64,000 nt of DNA from Corylus avellana (Eukaryota > Streptophyta > Magnoliopsida > Fagales > Betulaceae): NCBI RefSeq assembly GCF_901000735.1, contig NC_081545.1, positions 7,493,540 through 7,557,539 of the forward strand, written 5' to 3'. Below the pieces are notes generated by a model. The model was not told the origin of the DNA. It worked only from the letters and a program-made list of their open reading frames with translations, and did not search any database. The translations under genes and the position numbers were made by a program. Shown piece by piece: positions 14,261 through 26,125 of the stretch. The stretch's first letter is position 1; the number at the start of each line of letters is the position of its first letter.

Positions 14261-14493
14261 TATATAACTTACTTTTTCATAATAATATTGATGTGATTGT
14301 TTCAACTAATCTTTAGTTTTTTTTATTTATTTTTTAACAACTATATCAATATAATGATGTGATTGTTGCGAGATAAAATATAATTTTTAACATTAAAATT
14401 ACTCTTTCATAATATGTGAACTATTACTAACTTGTAAAAAATTATATCGTAAAACCTATAATACCAAATATTTTCCTCATAGTTAAAAGGACA

Positions 14494-14542
<49 letters not shown>

Positions 14543-14965
14543 CTCAGCCATTTTAAGGTAAATTTGTGACCAGGTCAAGGTCTTCGGATTTATCTTCTTA
14601 GCCAGAGAAAAAACAAAGGGAGGTCCATTTTTTTCTTTTCCAATGGCCCCCGATGGCTTTGCTTTCCACCAGGATTTGAAATGTGGGTTGTCCTTTGCCT
14701 CTCTTTTGAGAAAGATATAAGAACGGTCCAATCAGGTATTGCAAAGGAGCCGTTGGTGTTACGTTGATTGTATTTCCTTGTTGAGTGTGGGTTAAGTTGG
14801 TTCATTAAGTCGCAACTGATGAAGATTTTCCAACTTAATCAAAATCCCTAGAACTAGAAAGATTGATGGATTTTACTTTTAAGGCCTCCAGCCTCCTTAC
14901 AGCTGTCTAAATCCTGAAAGATATAAGCTATAAAATCAAAATAAAGTTGAAAGTTGATTCAACTC

Positions 14966-15203
14966 TGTTAAATATATTGGATAATATATTAGAAGCAGAA
15001 GAAAGAGAGAGAGAGAGAGCGGAAGCATATAATGGACTACATTTTATTGAGTCTTATAATAATAATGAATACAGAGGCCTCTATTTATAGAGAGGCAAGT
15101 AACTTAATAGATTAAGGAAAGGTAAACCTAGTAGAATAAGAAAAGGTAAACCTAGTAGACTAATAATACCTAAAGAAGTAAATAACAAGTAATATTCTTA
15201 ACA
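14966..15203 (-). repeat. 3' LTR of the non-autonomous element
   Basis: 238 bp, bounded by TGTTAAATATATTGG and TATTCTTAACA, with a GA-rich microsatellite near 15000-15020. The polypurine tract adjoins it at 15204-15218 in reverse orientation. Confidence 0.9.
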
Positions 15204-15399
15204 TCCCCCCTCAAACTCAATATGTAAACTTGAGTTTGGATAAACGAAAAGGGAAAGAAAAAGGAATTCGCCGAAAAAGCTGCTTGTGCCAAAACAATTG
15301 CCGAAGTAACGCCATAAAAGTTGTTAGAGACCGGTGGATTCTGCCTGAATTTGAGCAATGCATTTAAGCTGGAGCTTGGTTCACTTGGTGGTAAAACCA

Positions 15400-15860
15400 T
15401 ATACTAGTAATGAAGAAGCTCGCCTGGTCGGCTGAGAAAAGTAGGTTCGGTTAAAAGGGGCTTGTTTGGCCCGTAACCTTTGGACCGTCTCGCCTGAGCT
15501 AAAGTCTGTCCCAAAAAAATTCTAACTAGTAGACCACCTTGCCTAGTCAGCTGAGATAAGCAGGGCCGGTTGAAGAGGCTAATCATGCCTGAAACCCTTG
15601 GACCGTCTCGCCTTGTCGGCTGAACTAAAGTCTGACCCATCTAACTAGTAGACCGTCTCGCCTGGCCGACTGAGCTAAGTAGGGAGAAAAATAGCCGGTT
15701 GAAGAGGCTAATCATGCCTCAAACCCTTGGACTGTTGAAAGGTCTGACCCAAAAAATTCTCATTAGTAATGGATCAATGGCCTAGTAGAGGCTGCAGTGA
15801 CCGGCGATGGCGGCATTTGACAAGGCATAAGTGGGCCGGTTGAAAGGGCTTCTTTGGCCC
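15400..15860. repeat. Degenerate tandem repeats inside the LTR element
   Basis: Units of roughly 115-125 bp carry gaccgtctcgcct, cggctgag(a/c)taa and ccggttgaagaggctaatca. At least three are recognisable, with indels. Further along (about 16165-16345) the short word gacgtggca or its variants recurs about ten times. Neither array encodes a recognisable protein. Confidence 0.7.
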
Positions 15861-17076
15861 GAAAACCCATGGACCTGAGGAAAGATTGGTCTGACCTGAG
15901 AGTGCCTACCGCAAGAAGAATGAATCGGATTGAACTGCGCCAAAGAAAAGGCTATGGAACCGAATTGAACAAGCATGAACCAACTTGAACCGCATAAAAC
16001 AAACGCCTAAATTTGGAGAAGAATCTTGTTTTCTGCCATATAGAGATGCCAAAAGCAAAAATAGACCACAAATTTGAAATCAGGACGAAAAATTGAGTAT
16101 GAAACACCTGGTCAACTTTTTTTCAGTGGTCAAAGTCAAAGTCAACGGTCAACGAAGGAAAAGTCAACCTTGAAAGGTGATGACGTGGCAGATCCGCTGA
16201 CATGGACAAAGTGATGATGTGGTAAAGGATGATGTGGCAGTTGCTAATGTGGCACTACTGACGTGGCAGATTTGCTGGCGTGGCACTGGATGACACGACT
16301 TAGGGCTGACATGGACTAGGGTTGACGTGGCAATCTGAGGGATTGACACGTCGCTGGCAGGAGAGGGAACACATTTTGCGCGTGAGGTACACGCGCCTCA
16401 TCGGTAACCGCACTTGGGCGCATGAGGCCCACGCGCAGAGAATTCCTACAGCGCGTGGGGGCGAGTCCAAAGTCTTCTAGCCGCGTGCTCGATGGATTTA
16501 CGACGGTCGGCAGCCGATCTATTGAATGGTCCGGCAACGAGGTTGATCGAGTGGAAGTGGCGGCTAGTAGGGGAGCTACGGCGACGCGTGGAGGAAGAGG
16601 CAGCAGCTATTGGCGACGCGTGTAGGCGCGTCAAAATGTCTTTGGCTGAGATCTCGACAGATCTGGACTCTTCTTGCTCTGATCTGTCGATTGGCAGTAC
16701 TGTTGTTGTGATCGGAGCTTTGTAGAGGCCCGAAAAGGAACGAACAATTTCTTAGGCGAGTCTTGCCGGTGTGCCGAGGAACCCTTAGGATGCGCGTGGA
16801 GACGCGTTTACTAACAGATAGAACCTTCTAGTTGCGCGTGTGAGCGCTCGGAAGCCTGGACGCTTCAAATCTCTTTGGATCTATACTTGGCGGCGTCTGA
16901 ACTATCATCGGCGGCAGAAGCGTTGAGCTCCTGCAAGGGCTGCGGCGATTTTGACACTATGGACAACAGAAATTTTGAGCGGCTCGTGATGTAGGGCAAC
17001 AAGACTGAAATTCGTAAAAAAGAAAACACCATAAAAGACAATTATTGAAGGCCATAGAAAAGTGGCTCTGATACCA

Positions 17077-17321
17077 TGTTAAATATATTGGATAATATAT
17101 TAGAAGCGAAAGAAAGAGAGAGAGAAGAGAGAGAAAGTGGAAGCATATAATGGACTACATTGTATTGAGTCTTATAATAATAATGAATACAGAGGCCTCT
17201 ATTTATAGAGAGGCAAGTAACCTAATAGATTAAGAAAAGGTAAACCTAGTAGAATAAGAAAAGATAAACTTAGTAGACTAATAATACCTAAAGAAGTAAA
17301 TAACAAGTAATATTCTTAACA
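17077..17321 (-). repeat. 5' LTR of the non-autonomous element
   Basis: 245 bp; differs from the other LTR by a handful of substitutions and a longer GA tract. The primer site adjoins it at 17063-17076. Confidence 0.9.
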
Positions 17322-17436
17322 AACTCAATATTGTAATAGGAACCAGTCTTAATCAGCATTCAACTCAATATATATATTCTCGAAGAACTTGGTAAAGTGA
17401 GATCCCATTTGAATAATTTATATACTAGAACAACTG

Positions 17437-17624
17437 CAGGGGCGAAATTAGAACTTTTAATTTGAGGGTGCGAAGTTTACAAAAAAAAAAAATTCAAGGG
17501 GGCAAAATTCAAATTTTGAAGATTTATTTTATAACAAATACATATATATATTTTAAAAATTTATTTTTTCGGCGACCACCTTATGCCTTGGGCCCCCCCA
17601 AAGCATAAGGTGGTTTCGCCCCTG
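17437..17624. mobile_element. Small TIR element (MITE-like)
   Basis: Starts CAGGGGCGAAA and ends TTTCGCCCCTG, perfect inverted ends with an AT-rich core, typical of hAT- or CACTA-derived MITEs. I could not find a convincing target-site duplication. The remaining spacer to 18023 holds no gene; 17647-17862 is a short open frame with no recognisable features. Confidence 0.55.
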
Positions 17625-18023
17625 AGAACACGGTGAAGGTTAGGCAATGTCTGACCGTGTGAATACTTTTCGCCACAGCTTATACAACATTCACGTTTGG
17701 CTAGCCAAATTGACTAATTTAGCTACCATTGTAGTGAAAACTCATAAAAGAGAATACTACATCCTGCTTTTAATTTGGAGAAACTTTATGTTGAGTTATG
17801 TAATACTCAACAATTTTTTTTTTTTTTGTGGTTCTCCATTCTCTCCTCTCAAATGGATTTGAAGTGGTTTTGTTAAAATAATAATAATAATTTTCTAGTT
17901 AAAATAGAATAAATAAATTTTCTAGCTAAAATTTGACTAAATTTTAAAGATTGGAACCACAGTGCTAAGGTTGAAACTAACTTTAATCTAAGAGCATCTC
18001 CATTAAATGCTCCACAACCCCCA

Positions 18024-19790
18024 AATTCTGTAAATTTAACTAATATGAGATAAACATCACATCTAAGTGTTCATCTTCTACATATCCAAAATACATATTT
18101 TGCTATAGTAATAATTTACCTTGGGATTAACACAGTAAACTTCTCAATTTGAAAACTACTTTATTTTATCTTCTGATTTTTTTCTCATTCTCCCACTTTT
18201 GAACATTACCATTGAATTTGTTATATGGGTCTTATACATGGATCCCACATATCCAATGATAATTTTAAAAAGTTAAAAGATGGTAGAAGAATGAGATGAT
18301 GATGTATAGCACTTCTCTTTTTAATTTTTAGCTGGCATGTAATTCTAGAAGATTAAGCACTTTTTGGTCATTTCTTGCTTTAAAAAAAAACCAATTTCTT
18401 AGAGTAAGCTGAATGCTTGTGAAGGTCATCCAAGATTGTCCACTGTACCTTTTTAAATGGTCCAAGGAATAACCAGCTAGACTTCCATCCCCTCTAGTAC
18501 TTCTTAGAACATATAAAAAAGATTATGTGGAATTTTGTAAAGTGGCCTCTGTTTTGTTCTGCTCGTTTTTGTTTGGTAAACTGGGTAATTTTTATGATCG
18601 AATTTGATGCAATTTACAATGCATGGGTTGGCATATTTCTAAGCTTGTTAATGCATCGAATCTTTCTGGGACTCTTGGATCCAGCAACTCCAAAGCGCAG
18701 CAATTAATTTGTATCCACTTGGTGAGGGAGTATGTGGGTGGCGGAATAGGCAATGGTCAAGGTCTTTAAACTTTAATTCTTGTCCTCATCATCATCTCCT
18801 TCCAAGAAGGAACATATTATTATGACTCCGTGGCCTCTTCCAATAATCTTATTTTCCACCCCAACGACTTAAAAGAGTTAATGGTCTTTTTTTTTCTAAT
18901 TTTTTTTTTTCTAATGGTCTCTTCCATTAGAAAAAGATGGTCTTTGAAGACTAAAAGATGGCCTCTTCCAAAATTTGCATGCCAACCGTAATTGCTAGAC
19001 CCACATGAGATGTACATCTACCTACACTCTACATTCGAGTGAATGGATAAACATGACGTTTTTAAATCTGCGATTTTATTTTATTTTTTTTCTTTTTGCT
19101 GGCTTTAGGAATACGTTTATTTAAATGATAGTTTGAGAAGAGTACTTGAAGTTTTCCAATAAATATATAGTTTTAATTGAAATGACAAATTGGCAAGTAA
19201 ACGTCAAGGTAGTCTCCCTCTTTAATTCTATCTTTTTCTAAGAAGAAATATAACAAATGATTCCACAGCCATCTTAATTTTTTGAAAAACGACCTTCGCG
19301 TCCTTCTTCTTTGACCTGGTGGCGGAGCCACATGTTGGCCTGTAGCCTGTAGGGGGTGTGGTCCCTACAAACTGTTTAAATTTTTTTTATTTTTTTGGGT
19401 ATAAAAAATTTAATTTCTAATGAAAGTTTTGAGCAAATTGATTTATGCCCCTACACTTTTTCTTTTACTTTAAATTTTTGTGAGAGGCTCTCAAAAATTT
19501 AAATTTTCTACACTTTTTTTTTTTTTTTTTTTTTGAACAGGGGTAAGGATGAAGTCGTGTCAATGTTCTTTTAGATTAAAAAAAAAAAAGAAAAAAAAAG
19601 AGATAGTATATATAGTATAACTAGATTTGATTTATACATATAAGCTTTTATAAATTTGTAAAACTTCATTTTTATTAATTTTATAGTGTTGTATATATGA
19701 CTTGTTATAAATACGAGGTTGGTGAACTTAATTTTTATAAATTCATAAATAGAAAATGTTGTATAACTTAATTAACTCAAATGATAATTG
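18024..19790. repeat. Segmental duplication, copy B (lacks receptor kinase and viral element)
   Basis: Positions 18024-18715 match 1-660 and 18745-19790 match 13075-14260. The two arms are separated here by only about 40 bp, against about 12.4 kb in copy A. Copy B therefore either keeps the state before insertion or has lost the whole block. A poly-T run near 19510-19535 and a stretch around 19320-19550 absent from copy A are later insertions. Confidence 0.8.
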
Positions 19791-20152
19791 ACTACTAATT
19801 AGTACGGATCGTTTACAGATAAATTTTTAAGATCCCTTTTTAAGATGATATTTACTTTATATAAGAAAAAAAAAAAAAAATTAATCAAGCAATTCCTACA
19901 GAAGCTATAGCTTGTTTCAAAGAAAAAATAACCAAACTTAACATATAATCAATCTCAGAGACAAACTAAAGATTTGCTCGTGTTTAAACAAAATCAAATA
20001 AGCCAATCTTAAAAATTTTTATACTTATGTCAATTCAACTTAATTACAGCACTAATTACTAATTAGTGATATTTAACGTAAGTTGCTCTAAAATTCTGAA
20101 AAGGAAATATCATGCAGTAAATAATTATTTAGGAGAACTGAAGTTCAACAGT

Positions 20153-20234
20153 GTCGATATGTCCGAGTGGTTAAGGAGACAGACTTGAAATCTGTTGGGC
20201 TTCGCCCGCGCAGGTTCGAACCCTGCTGTCGACG
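20153..20234 (+). tRNA. tRNA-Ser (anticodon UGA)
   Basis: 82 nt with a complete cloverleaf. The acceptor stem GTCGATA pairs with TGTCGAC and leaves discriminator G. The D arm is tccgagtggttaagga, the anticodon loop is CTTGAAA (UGA), a long variable arm is typical of serine tRNAs, and the T arm contains GGTTCGAACCC. The CCA end is not encoded, and a T run (20235-20238) follows as RNA polymerase III terminator. It reads UCA codons. Confidence 0.95.
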
Positions 20235-20527
20235 TTTTGTTTCAAATTTCGTAGCTCTTTGTTGTAGAGCACTAACTTGTTTGCCCAACTCTTTTTTTTC
20301 GTTCTTCTTTTTATTCTCTCTTTCAAAACAATAATATTAAGAAATACTTCAAAAAACAAAATATCATTTAAAAAGCATAAACAAACAAACAAACAGAGCT
20401 ATTAAATCTTTTTTATAAAAATTTTATGTAATTGGCATCATAGAGTGTAAGTACAGTTTACCTTTCCAATAGCATAGTCACAATTGTTCTCTAATGTGAG
20501 ATTGTTTGCTGAAGGATTTGGAAGAAT

Positions 20528-20870
20528 GAGATTTACAATAAGGAAGTGCCCTTTTCTTCTTTGAATTATAACCAAAAGCAAAACCTCCTTCAGGGCCTTA
20601 GGTCGAGCACTGGTGCTGCACTTTGGGCCTCAAACACCTTAACAAATTTAGATCTTCTTGGCTGGAAGAAGAAATATTAGAAGCCCATAACAAAATATGA
20701 GATATACAATAAGGAAGTGGCCTTTTCTTCTTTGAATTCTAACCAAAAGCAAAACCTCCTTCAGGGCCTTAGGTCGAGTACTGGTGCTGCACTTTGGGCC
20801 TCAATCACCTTTATAAACTTAGAGCTTCTTGGCTAGAAGAAGAAATATTAGAAGCCCATAACAAAATATA
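20528..20870. repeat. Tandem duplication, about 171-bp unit x2
   Basis: 20528-20698 and 20699-20870 are about 92% alike by eye; both contain aaaacctccttcagggcctt and end with cccataacaaaatat. No coding frame. The flanks 20239-20527 and 20871-21500 are AT-rich spacer in which I see nothing else. Confidence 0.9.
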
Positions 20871-21510
20871 TATATATATATAGCCCATGCTTGGCTAAGA
20901 CTGCCACTAGACTAGAGGTTTTTTCCTTGGTATGCTTGAAATGAAACTCTTCCAATTGAGCTTCTTAATTAGCTGGTATAATGAGTATAGCTTTTCACTT
21001 TTTAATCCATTTTTAATCACAAAAAACATTTATTATCTCATTATCTCAAACCTCAGCCTGACACCCGTGGTGCCAGCCTGGTGCCTATGAGCGAAGTTTT
21101 CTTGCGGATCATTAAGTATTTAAGTTTGTTTAGTAGGAAAAAAATATCTATAAACATATATTAGTTTGATAGATTGAATTTGAAAAAGGTCATTCAATCC
21201 AACTTAGTTATAAGGAATACCCTCCGAATTCTACGGATTCTAATAATTACCGTCAACTCAGGCCCAACCATGGTTCTCCACACTTGTAGCATTAGTTAAC
21301 TATATCTTATCTTTTGTAATCTTTGCTTGTAAATCTCTATCAAATGGTGTGTAGATATAAACATACCTCTCACATGTTAATGTGAGAAGGATTTTGATGC
21401 AAGAGAAACAGAGTTACAACACAATCCGCTTGACGATGTGCTCGAGGAACTGCACGAACTAGCGCTCGTGCGCTGGGGTTGTAGTAGAACTATTTTGGCA
21501 AGCAACATGA

Positions 21511-21680
21511 GAGTAATGGTATAAAAAAGACTAGACTTCTCTTAAGTGTGATGTGTCTTTTAAAATCAGCATTAAATTTGAGATGATCATTATTGAATTT
21601 TGATATATTGGTGATTTTAAAAGGCACATCGCATTGGGGAGAACTCAAAAAGGACTTTAATTCCCCTTATATCATTACTC
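21511..21680. mobile_element. MITE with 10-bp target-site duplication (Mutator-like)
   Basis: Inverted ends: GAGTAATGGTATA at the left and TATATCATTACTC at the right. It is flanked by the perfect direct repeat agcaacatga (21501-21510 and 21681-21690). A 9-10-bp duplication suggests mobilisation by a Mutator-type transposase. A relative lies at 28298-28463. Confidence 0.85.
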
Positions 21681-21839
21681 AGCAACATGATTCGATTTCG
21701 TTACCAAATTTAGATGCATTCAAGCATTAAAACCCTTTCATATATGTTATATTTTTCCTTTCTTTAGTTATATTAAACTTTAGGATATTTTTCTTTCCTT
21801 TATTAGGAGGTTGAGTGTAGTTATAAGTTAAAGAGTTTT

Positions 21840-23693
21840 TTTTTTTTTTTTTGTAAAAATCATTGAGAATTCATCATTAATGAGAAAATCCAGAGTTTCA
21901 AAAACTCTAAATTACAAGAGCTGCACGCTCTAGAGCAAGTATATTAGAAATACATGAGGGTGTCTCCTCCATCCATATATTATCAATACACTTTCTAACT
22001 GCTTCTCTAGCTAAACCGTGTGCAGCTTTATTAGAATTTCTCTTCACATGTCTGACTTGAGCCGTTCGAAAATGTCGTAGAAGCATTCTAGCATCAGCTA
22101 TTAGGTGTCCGTAAGGACTTAAATCCTCAGTCATAGCCTGAAGCGCATTAACCACGATCAGAGAATCCCCTTCCAAAATTACATCTTAAACACCTATGTC
22201 ACGTCCAAGCTCTGCTGCATAAACTGCTCCCATGGCTTCCCCTATAACTAGTTTTTGTTTGGTCTGAATTGTCAAGCTCCTTGCTGCGATGACCTCTCCA
22301 TATGAATCCCTTATAATCACCCCAACACCCAGCCGATTATTCCTCTCATCCATACCGACATCCCAATTAATTTTGTAGAAACCAAGTGGCGAACACCTCC
22401 AGACTTCCAACTCCACACCTGCTTCACTTAAAACTTCATTTGACCGGTCCTGATTTTGGTTCGCTTCCAGGAAAATCTCGTGGGTCTCCTTTGCTTCATA
22501 GGCCAACCGGTTTGGGTGTGTAAAAATACCTCCATGCAAGACATTATTTCTCCTTTTCCAAATGCTTCGGGCGATAGTTGCAATTAAACCCATCTCTTCA
22601 GAGCTACATCTTTCTGAAAGCATCACCAATACCTCTCTAAAATCTGTACCCACAACTCCCATTTTCTGGATTTTTCTGTCACACACCCCCCATACATCCC
22701 GTGCAGCTGGACACTCCCACAACACGTGAACTATAGTTTCGGTTTCTTGACTGCACAGAAAACACCCCACCTGCAGGTCCATTCCCCTCCGCTGAAGATT
22801 ATCTCTGGTTGGTAGCAGATTGCTACACGCCCTCCAGAGGAAAACTTTCGTGGAATTTGGGATTGGAAGGCCCCAAATCAACTTCCAGAAAAAATCCCAG
22901 CCGTTCCCTTCTGAACTCGCACCTCTCTCACCTTGAATTCTTTCTTGCTCCAAAAAATAGGCGCTTCTGACGGTAAATATTCCCGATGGCGTTGCTCTCC
23001 AGACCATTTTATCTGGACGGTCAAATCTATTGAGAGGGATATTGCATATAACTTCTGCCTCTTCTCTCTCAAAAATTGATTGTATCAAAGGAACATTCCA
23101 GCCCCTTGAATGTGGGTCTATTAGGGTTGCTACTTTTTCATTACTTTCTAAAGATGAGCATGGAGACTGAACTGTAAAGGAGATTTGCTTAGGAATCCAT
23201 TTGGACCCCCAGATTTTGACACTTTGCCCGTTCCCTATCCGCCAAATCATCCCTTCCCTCAACAGAGCAGTAGCAGCCAATTAACTTCTCCACGCAAAGG
23301 ACGGCCTGCTACCAATTTTTGCTTCCAATAGAGAGCTTCGGCTAAAGTATTTGGCCTTTAAAATGCTCCCCACCAGGCTATCGGGATTTTGTATAATCCT
23401 CCACCCTTGCTTGGCTAGAAGGGCCATATTAAAGCAACTTAAGTCTCTAAATCCCATACCTCCTTTAGCTTTTGATCTCCCCATTTTCTCCCAGCTCATC
23501 CAGTGTATCTTCTTCACATTATCCTTGTGCCCCCACCAAAACTTCTGCATGATTCCATTCAGCTCACTGCATAGTGTTTTGGGCAGCAAAAAGATACTCA
23601 TACTGTAAGCAGGTATCGCTTGTATCACTGCTTTAATCAGAATCTCCTTCCCTGCTTGTGAGAGGAATTTTGCTTTCCAATCATTGACACGTC
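21840..23693 (-). mobile_element. 5'-truncated LINE (L1-type), pseudogenised
   Basis: On the minus strand the frame encodes the end of a plant LINE ORF2. It begins with RVNDWKAKFLSQAGKE after the reverse-transcriptase core, followed by a zf-RVT region (HVLWECPAARDVW) and an RNase H-like domain (INWDVGMDERNNRLGVGV, later EGDSLIVVNAL). Two in-frame stops interrupt it, near 23281 and 22186. The poly(A) tail appears as a T run at 21836-21853. An 18-bp target-site duplication, tataagttaaagagtttt, flanks it at 21822-21839 and 23694-23711. Inactive. Confidence 0.92.
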
Positions 23694-24137
23694 TATAAGT
23701 TAAAGAGTTTTGTATGAAGAAAATGATCAAAATCTACTGTGATCTAAGAAAATTGCAGACTACGGGAGTGAACCTTGGAAAGGCCCACCTTAACTAATTC
23801 CAGTTGGGCTGCTATTGGAGTGAGCCCTAGAAAGGCCCACCGAATTCAACCTCACCTATCAGGCTACCACTGAGACCCAAGCCCATATAGAAAAAGGCTT
23901 GGAATTGTCCAGGATAGCCTCCAGGCCGAACTAGATACAGGAAATAATTATGTCGTGTCATTCAACGGTTAAGGCACATGCAATTCAAACTCCAGTCCAG
24001 CAGATAAAAGAGTTCTATCCCAATTCTATCACTAAGCAAACCTGATCCTATAAGATACTAATCAACTTTTGAAAAGCAGTTATAGAAGATCCACCGAAAT
24101 CAAAATCAAACCAAAAAATAAAGATGTGATATTCTAT

Positions 24138-24369
24138 GAGAGTTTGAGTCCGATTGTGATTGCGTTTCAGAGCTTAAATGTATTTTTAGTACTAAAAAAG
24201 TAGTATCAATTTTTTACTTCAATTTTTTTTTTTTTTTTTTGACCTTTTTTACTATAAAAATAGTCAGAACGTACTTTTGGCCAAAAAAATTTAAAAATGA
24301 AATGTTTACCAAAAATGTTTTTTGACGTAAAAATTCTATTTTTCAAACACAATTCCAAACATACTCTTA
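24138..24369. mobile_element. Probable MITE
   Basis: The left end (agagtttgagtccgattgtg) and the reversed right end (agagtatgtttggaattgtg) match imperfectly, around an A/T-rich core. This pattern is common in plant hAT-type MITEs. No target-site duplication was confirmed. The flanking spacers 23712-24137 and 24370-24946 hold no gene. Confidence 0.4.
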
Positions 24370-24946
24370 ACGAGAGCCCTCCTATGACACTCGATCCAGC
24401 CCAGCTATAAAAGTATGAGAACTATACCATATAAGAGCATCTATAATGAGCTCTCTAAATAAAAGTTAAATTTAAAGAAAAAAATTCACTTTTAAATTTG
24501 AAGAGCCACTTTTAAAATGAACCAAATATCAAATCCACTATACTTTCCTCTACTTTAGTTAAATATTATTATTTTCTTATTTTTTTTTAATTATTTTTCT
24601 GTTCTTGATAAATAAGAGAGGGAATGAAAATAAATATATAAAATTTTAAAACTAAATAATTTTCACCTTTCGGCACTTGATATTTATAGAGCTTTGTTAA
24701 TCAAAATTCAATTTAAAATAGAGTAGACAGCTTGTTAAATGATTCTTTTTATAAAATTTTTTAGTCTCTATATTCTATTACTTACATTCTAATTATTGCT
24801 TTCTGATTACTATTTATCACTATTATTATTTTTAACTTAAGCATCGAGAGTGGAACGGTGTACTAATGATCCTATTTTATTTTTTGCAGGGATTATGATT
24901 AAAGGGCTACTGGAGTGACAACTGTCTAACAAGATTTATAAAGTTC

Positions 24947-25026
24947 AATCAGTGTGATGAAATAAATCCCCTCAATTTTACTGATCAATCAGTGTGATGA
25001 AATAAATCCCCTCAATTTTACTGATC
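24947..25026. repeat. Perfect 40-bp tandem duplication
   Basis: Two adjacent units, each starting aatcagtgtgatgaaataaa and ending tttactgatc, identical by eye, so recent or under repair. Confidence 0.95.
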
Positions 25027-26125
25027 TTTGGGTGTCTTCCATCAATTCTTAATGCTGGGTCATAAATCAACTTTTAAGTTATCTTTTCTCCTATTTACAT
25101 TCAATGCTGGCTCAATTAACAAGGGGACGTGTATTGCACCAACACTGCGAGCGCGTGGGCCGAAAACACAAGGAGAAAATAATTGAAATCTCGTGGGGGC
25201 CCTTTGTACACGTCGTATACCCCAAATCAGTTGCAGCCCATGTGGCCAAATCTCCCTGAAGCAAATCAAGCCACGTAAGCGAATCAGATCTCGGCGCTAT
25301 CTTCTGTGCCACGTAGATGACACGCCCACATCGAACCAGAAAAATATCCTGCACGAACCAAGGGAAGCAAAACCAAACGAACGGTATATATGTAGACCAC
25401 AGAAGCTTCTTGTTCCCTCACGATCCGACACCTGGCAGTTTAGGACACCACATCCTAGGAATGGTTAATGATGGAGTTCTCAACCAGAACCCCTAGGTCT
25501 GGAGCTTTCTTTTTCAGCTCCAAATGTCACTTATACCCTTCAACCACACCATTGCATATATACATAATTTTTTTTCCTCTCTCTTTTAATTTATCTGTTT
25601 TAATTAATATTTATCACTTTTAAAATATAATAAAAATGATGAATATTGATTTGACTCACTCACTGTTAATAAATTCAAAATAGGATTCTTTCTGCTTTAA
25701 ATGTAACGGAGATGCTTTATTTCATATTTATAATTTTTTTTTATTTCAGTTCATTTAACAGAATATATGCCATTAAATTTAGAAAATTTAATTTAAATAA
25801 ATCTTCTATATATGACCCCCAAAAAAAAAAAAAAGTGAATATGGTAAAAGAGAGCTGTAAAAAAGAGCTGAAGGGATAAGTTTGGGCTTAAAAAAGACAA
25901 AACACGAAGACAACAGCACAAGAAAAGCCGAGGGAGGTAAATTCGTGATTTGAAGCAAATATAGGGTTGTACTTGTACCTATAAGGACTGCAACTTGCTC
26001 CTCTTCTTTTTTCTTCCCCTCCTTCGATCTCACCCATACATCCATGTATCGCAGAAGAGAGAGAAACTAGAGAGAGAAAATTCCCTTAGAGTAAAAGAGA
26101 AAAAGAGAGAGAGAGAGAGAGAAAT
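25027..26125 (+). promoter_or_regulatory. Upstream region of the B-box gene
   Basis: No protein gene seen; short frames here look spurious. ACGT-core words occur in agccacgtaagc (about 25270) and gccacgtagatg (about 25309), of the kind bound by bZIP factors such as HY5. Candidate TATA-like strings lie at about 25385 and 25807. A GA-rich microsatellite (about 26040-26122) falls in the presumed 5' UTR just before the ATG. Confidence 0.35.

Larger units (their letters stand above)
14966..17321 (-). mobile_element. Non-autonomous LTR retrotransposon (copia-type LTRs), 2.36 kb
   Basis: Two LTRs (14966-15203 and 17077-17321) share about 95% by eye and have TGTT...AACA ends. The element is flanked by the 5-bp duplication AACTC (14961-14965 and 17322-17326). 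The primer site, in reverse TGGCTCTGATACCA at 17063-17076, lies inside the right LTR, and a purine tract (reverse of tcccccctcaaactc) lies inside the left LTR, so the element points to the minus strand. The 1.86-kb interior has no gag or pol motifs on either strand, so it must depend on enzymes from elsewhere. It holds degenerate tandem repeats and a GC-rich half. Confidence 0.9.

Noticed and set aside
16316..16725. Open frames on both strands in the LTR element interior
   Set aside because: GC-rich repeat sequence gives open frames in several phases; no gag, pol or host domain seen.
22878..23072. 64-codon minus-strand frame
   Set aside because: Out-of-frame shadow inside the LINE ORF2 remnant.
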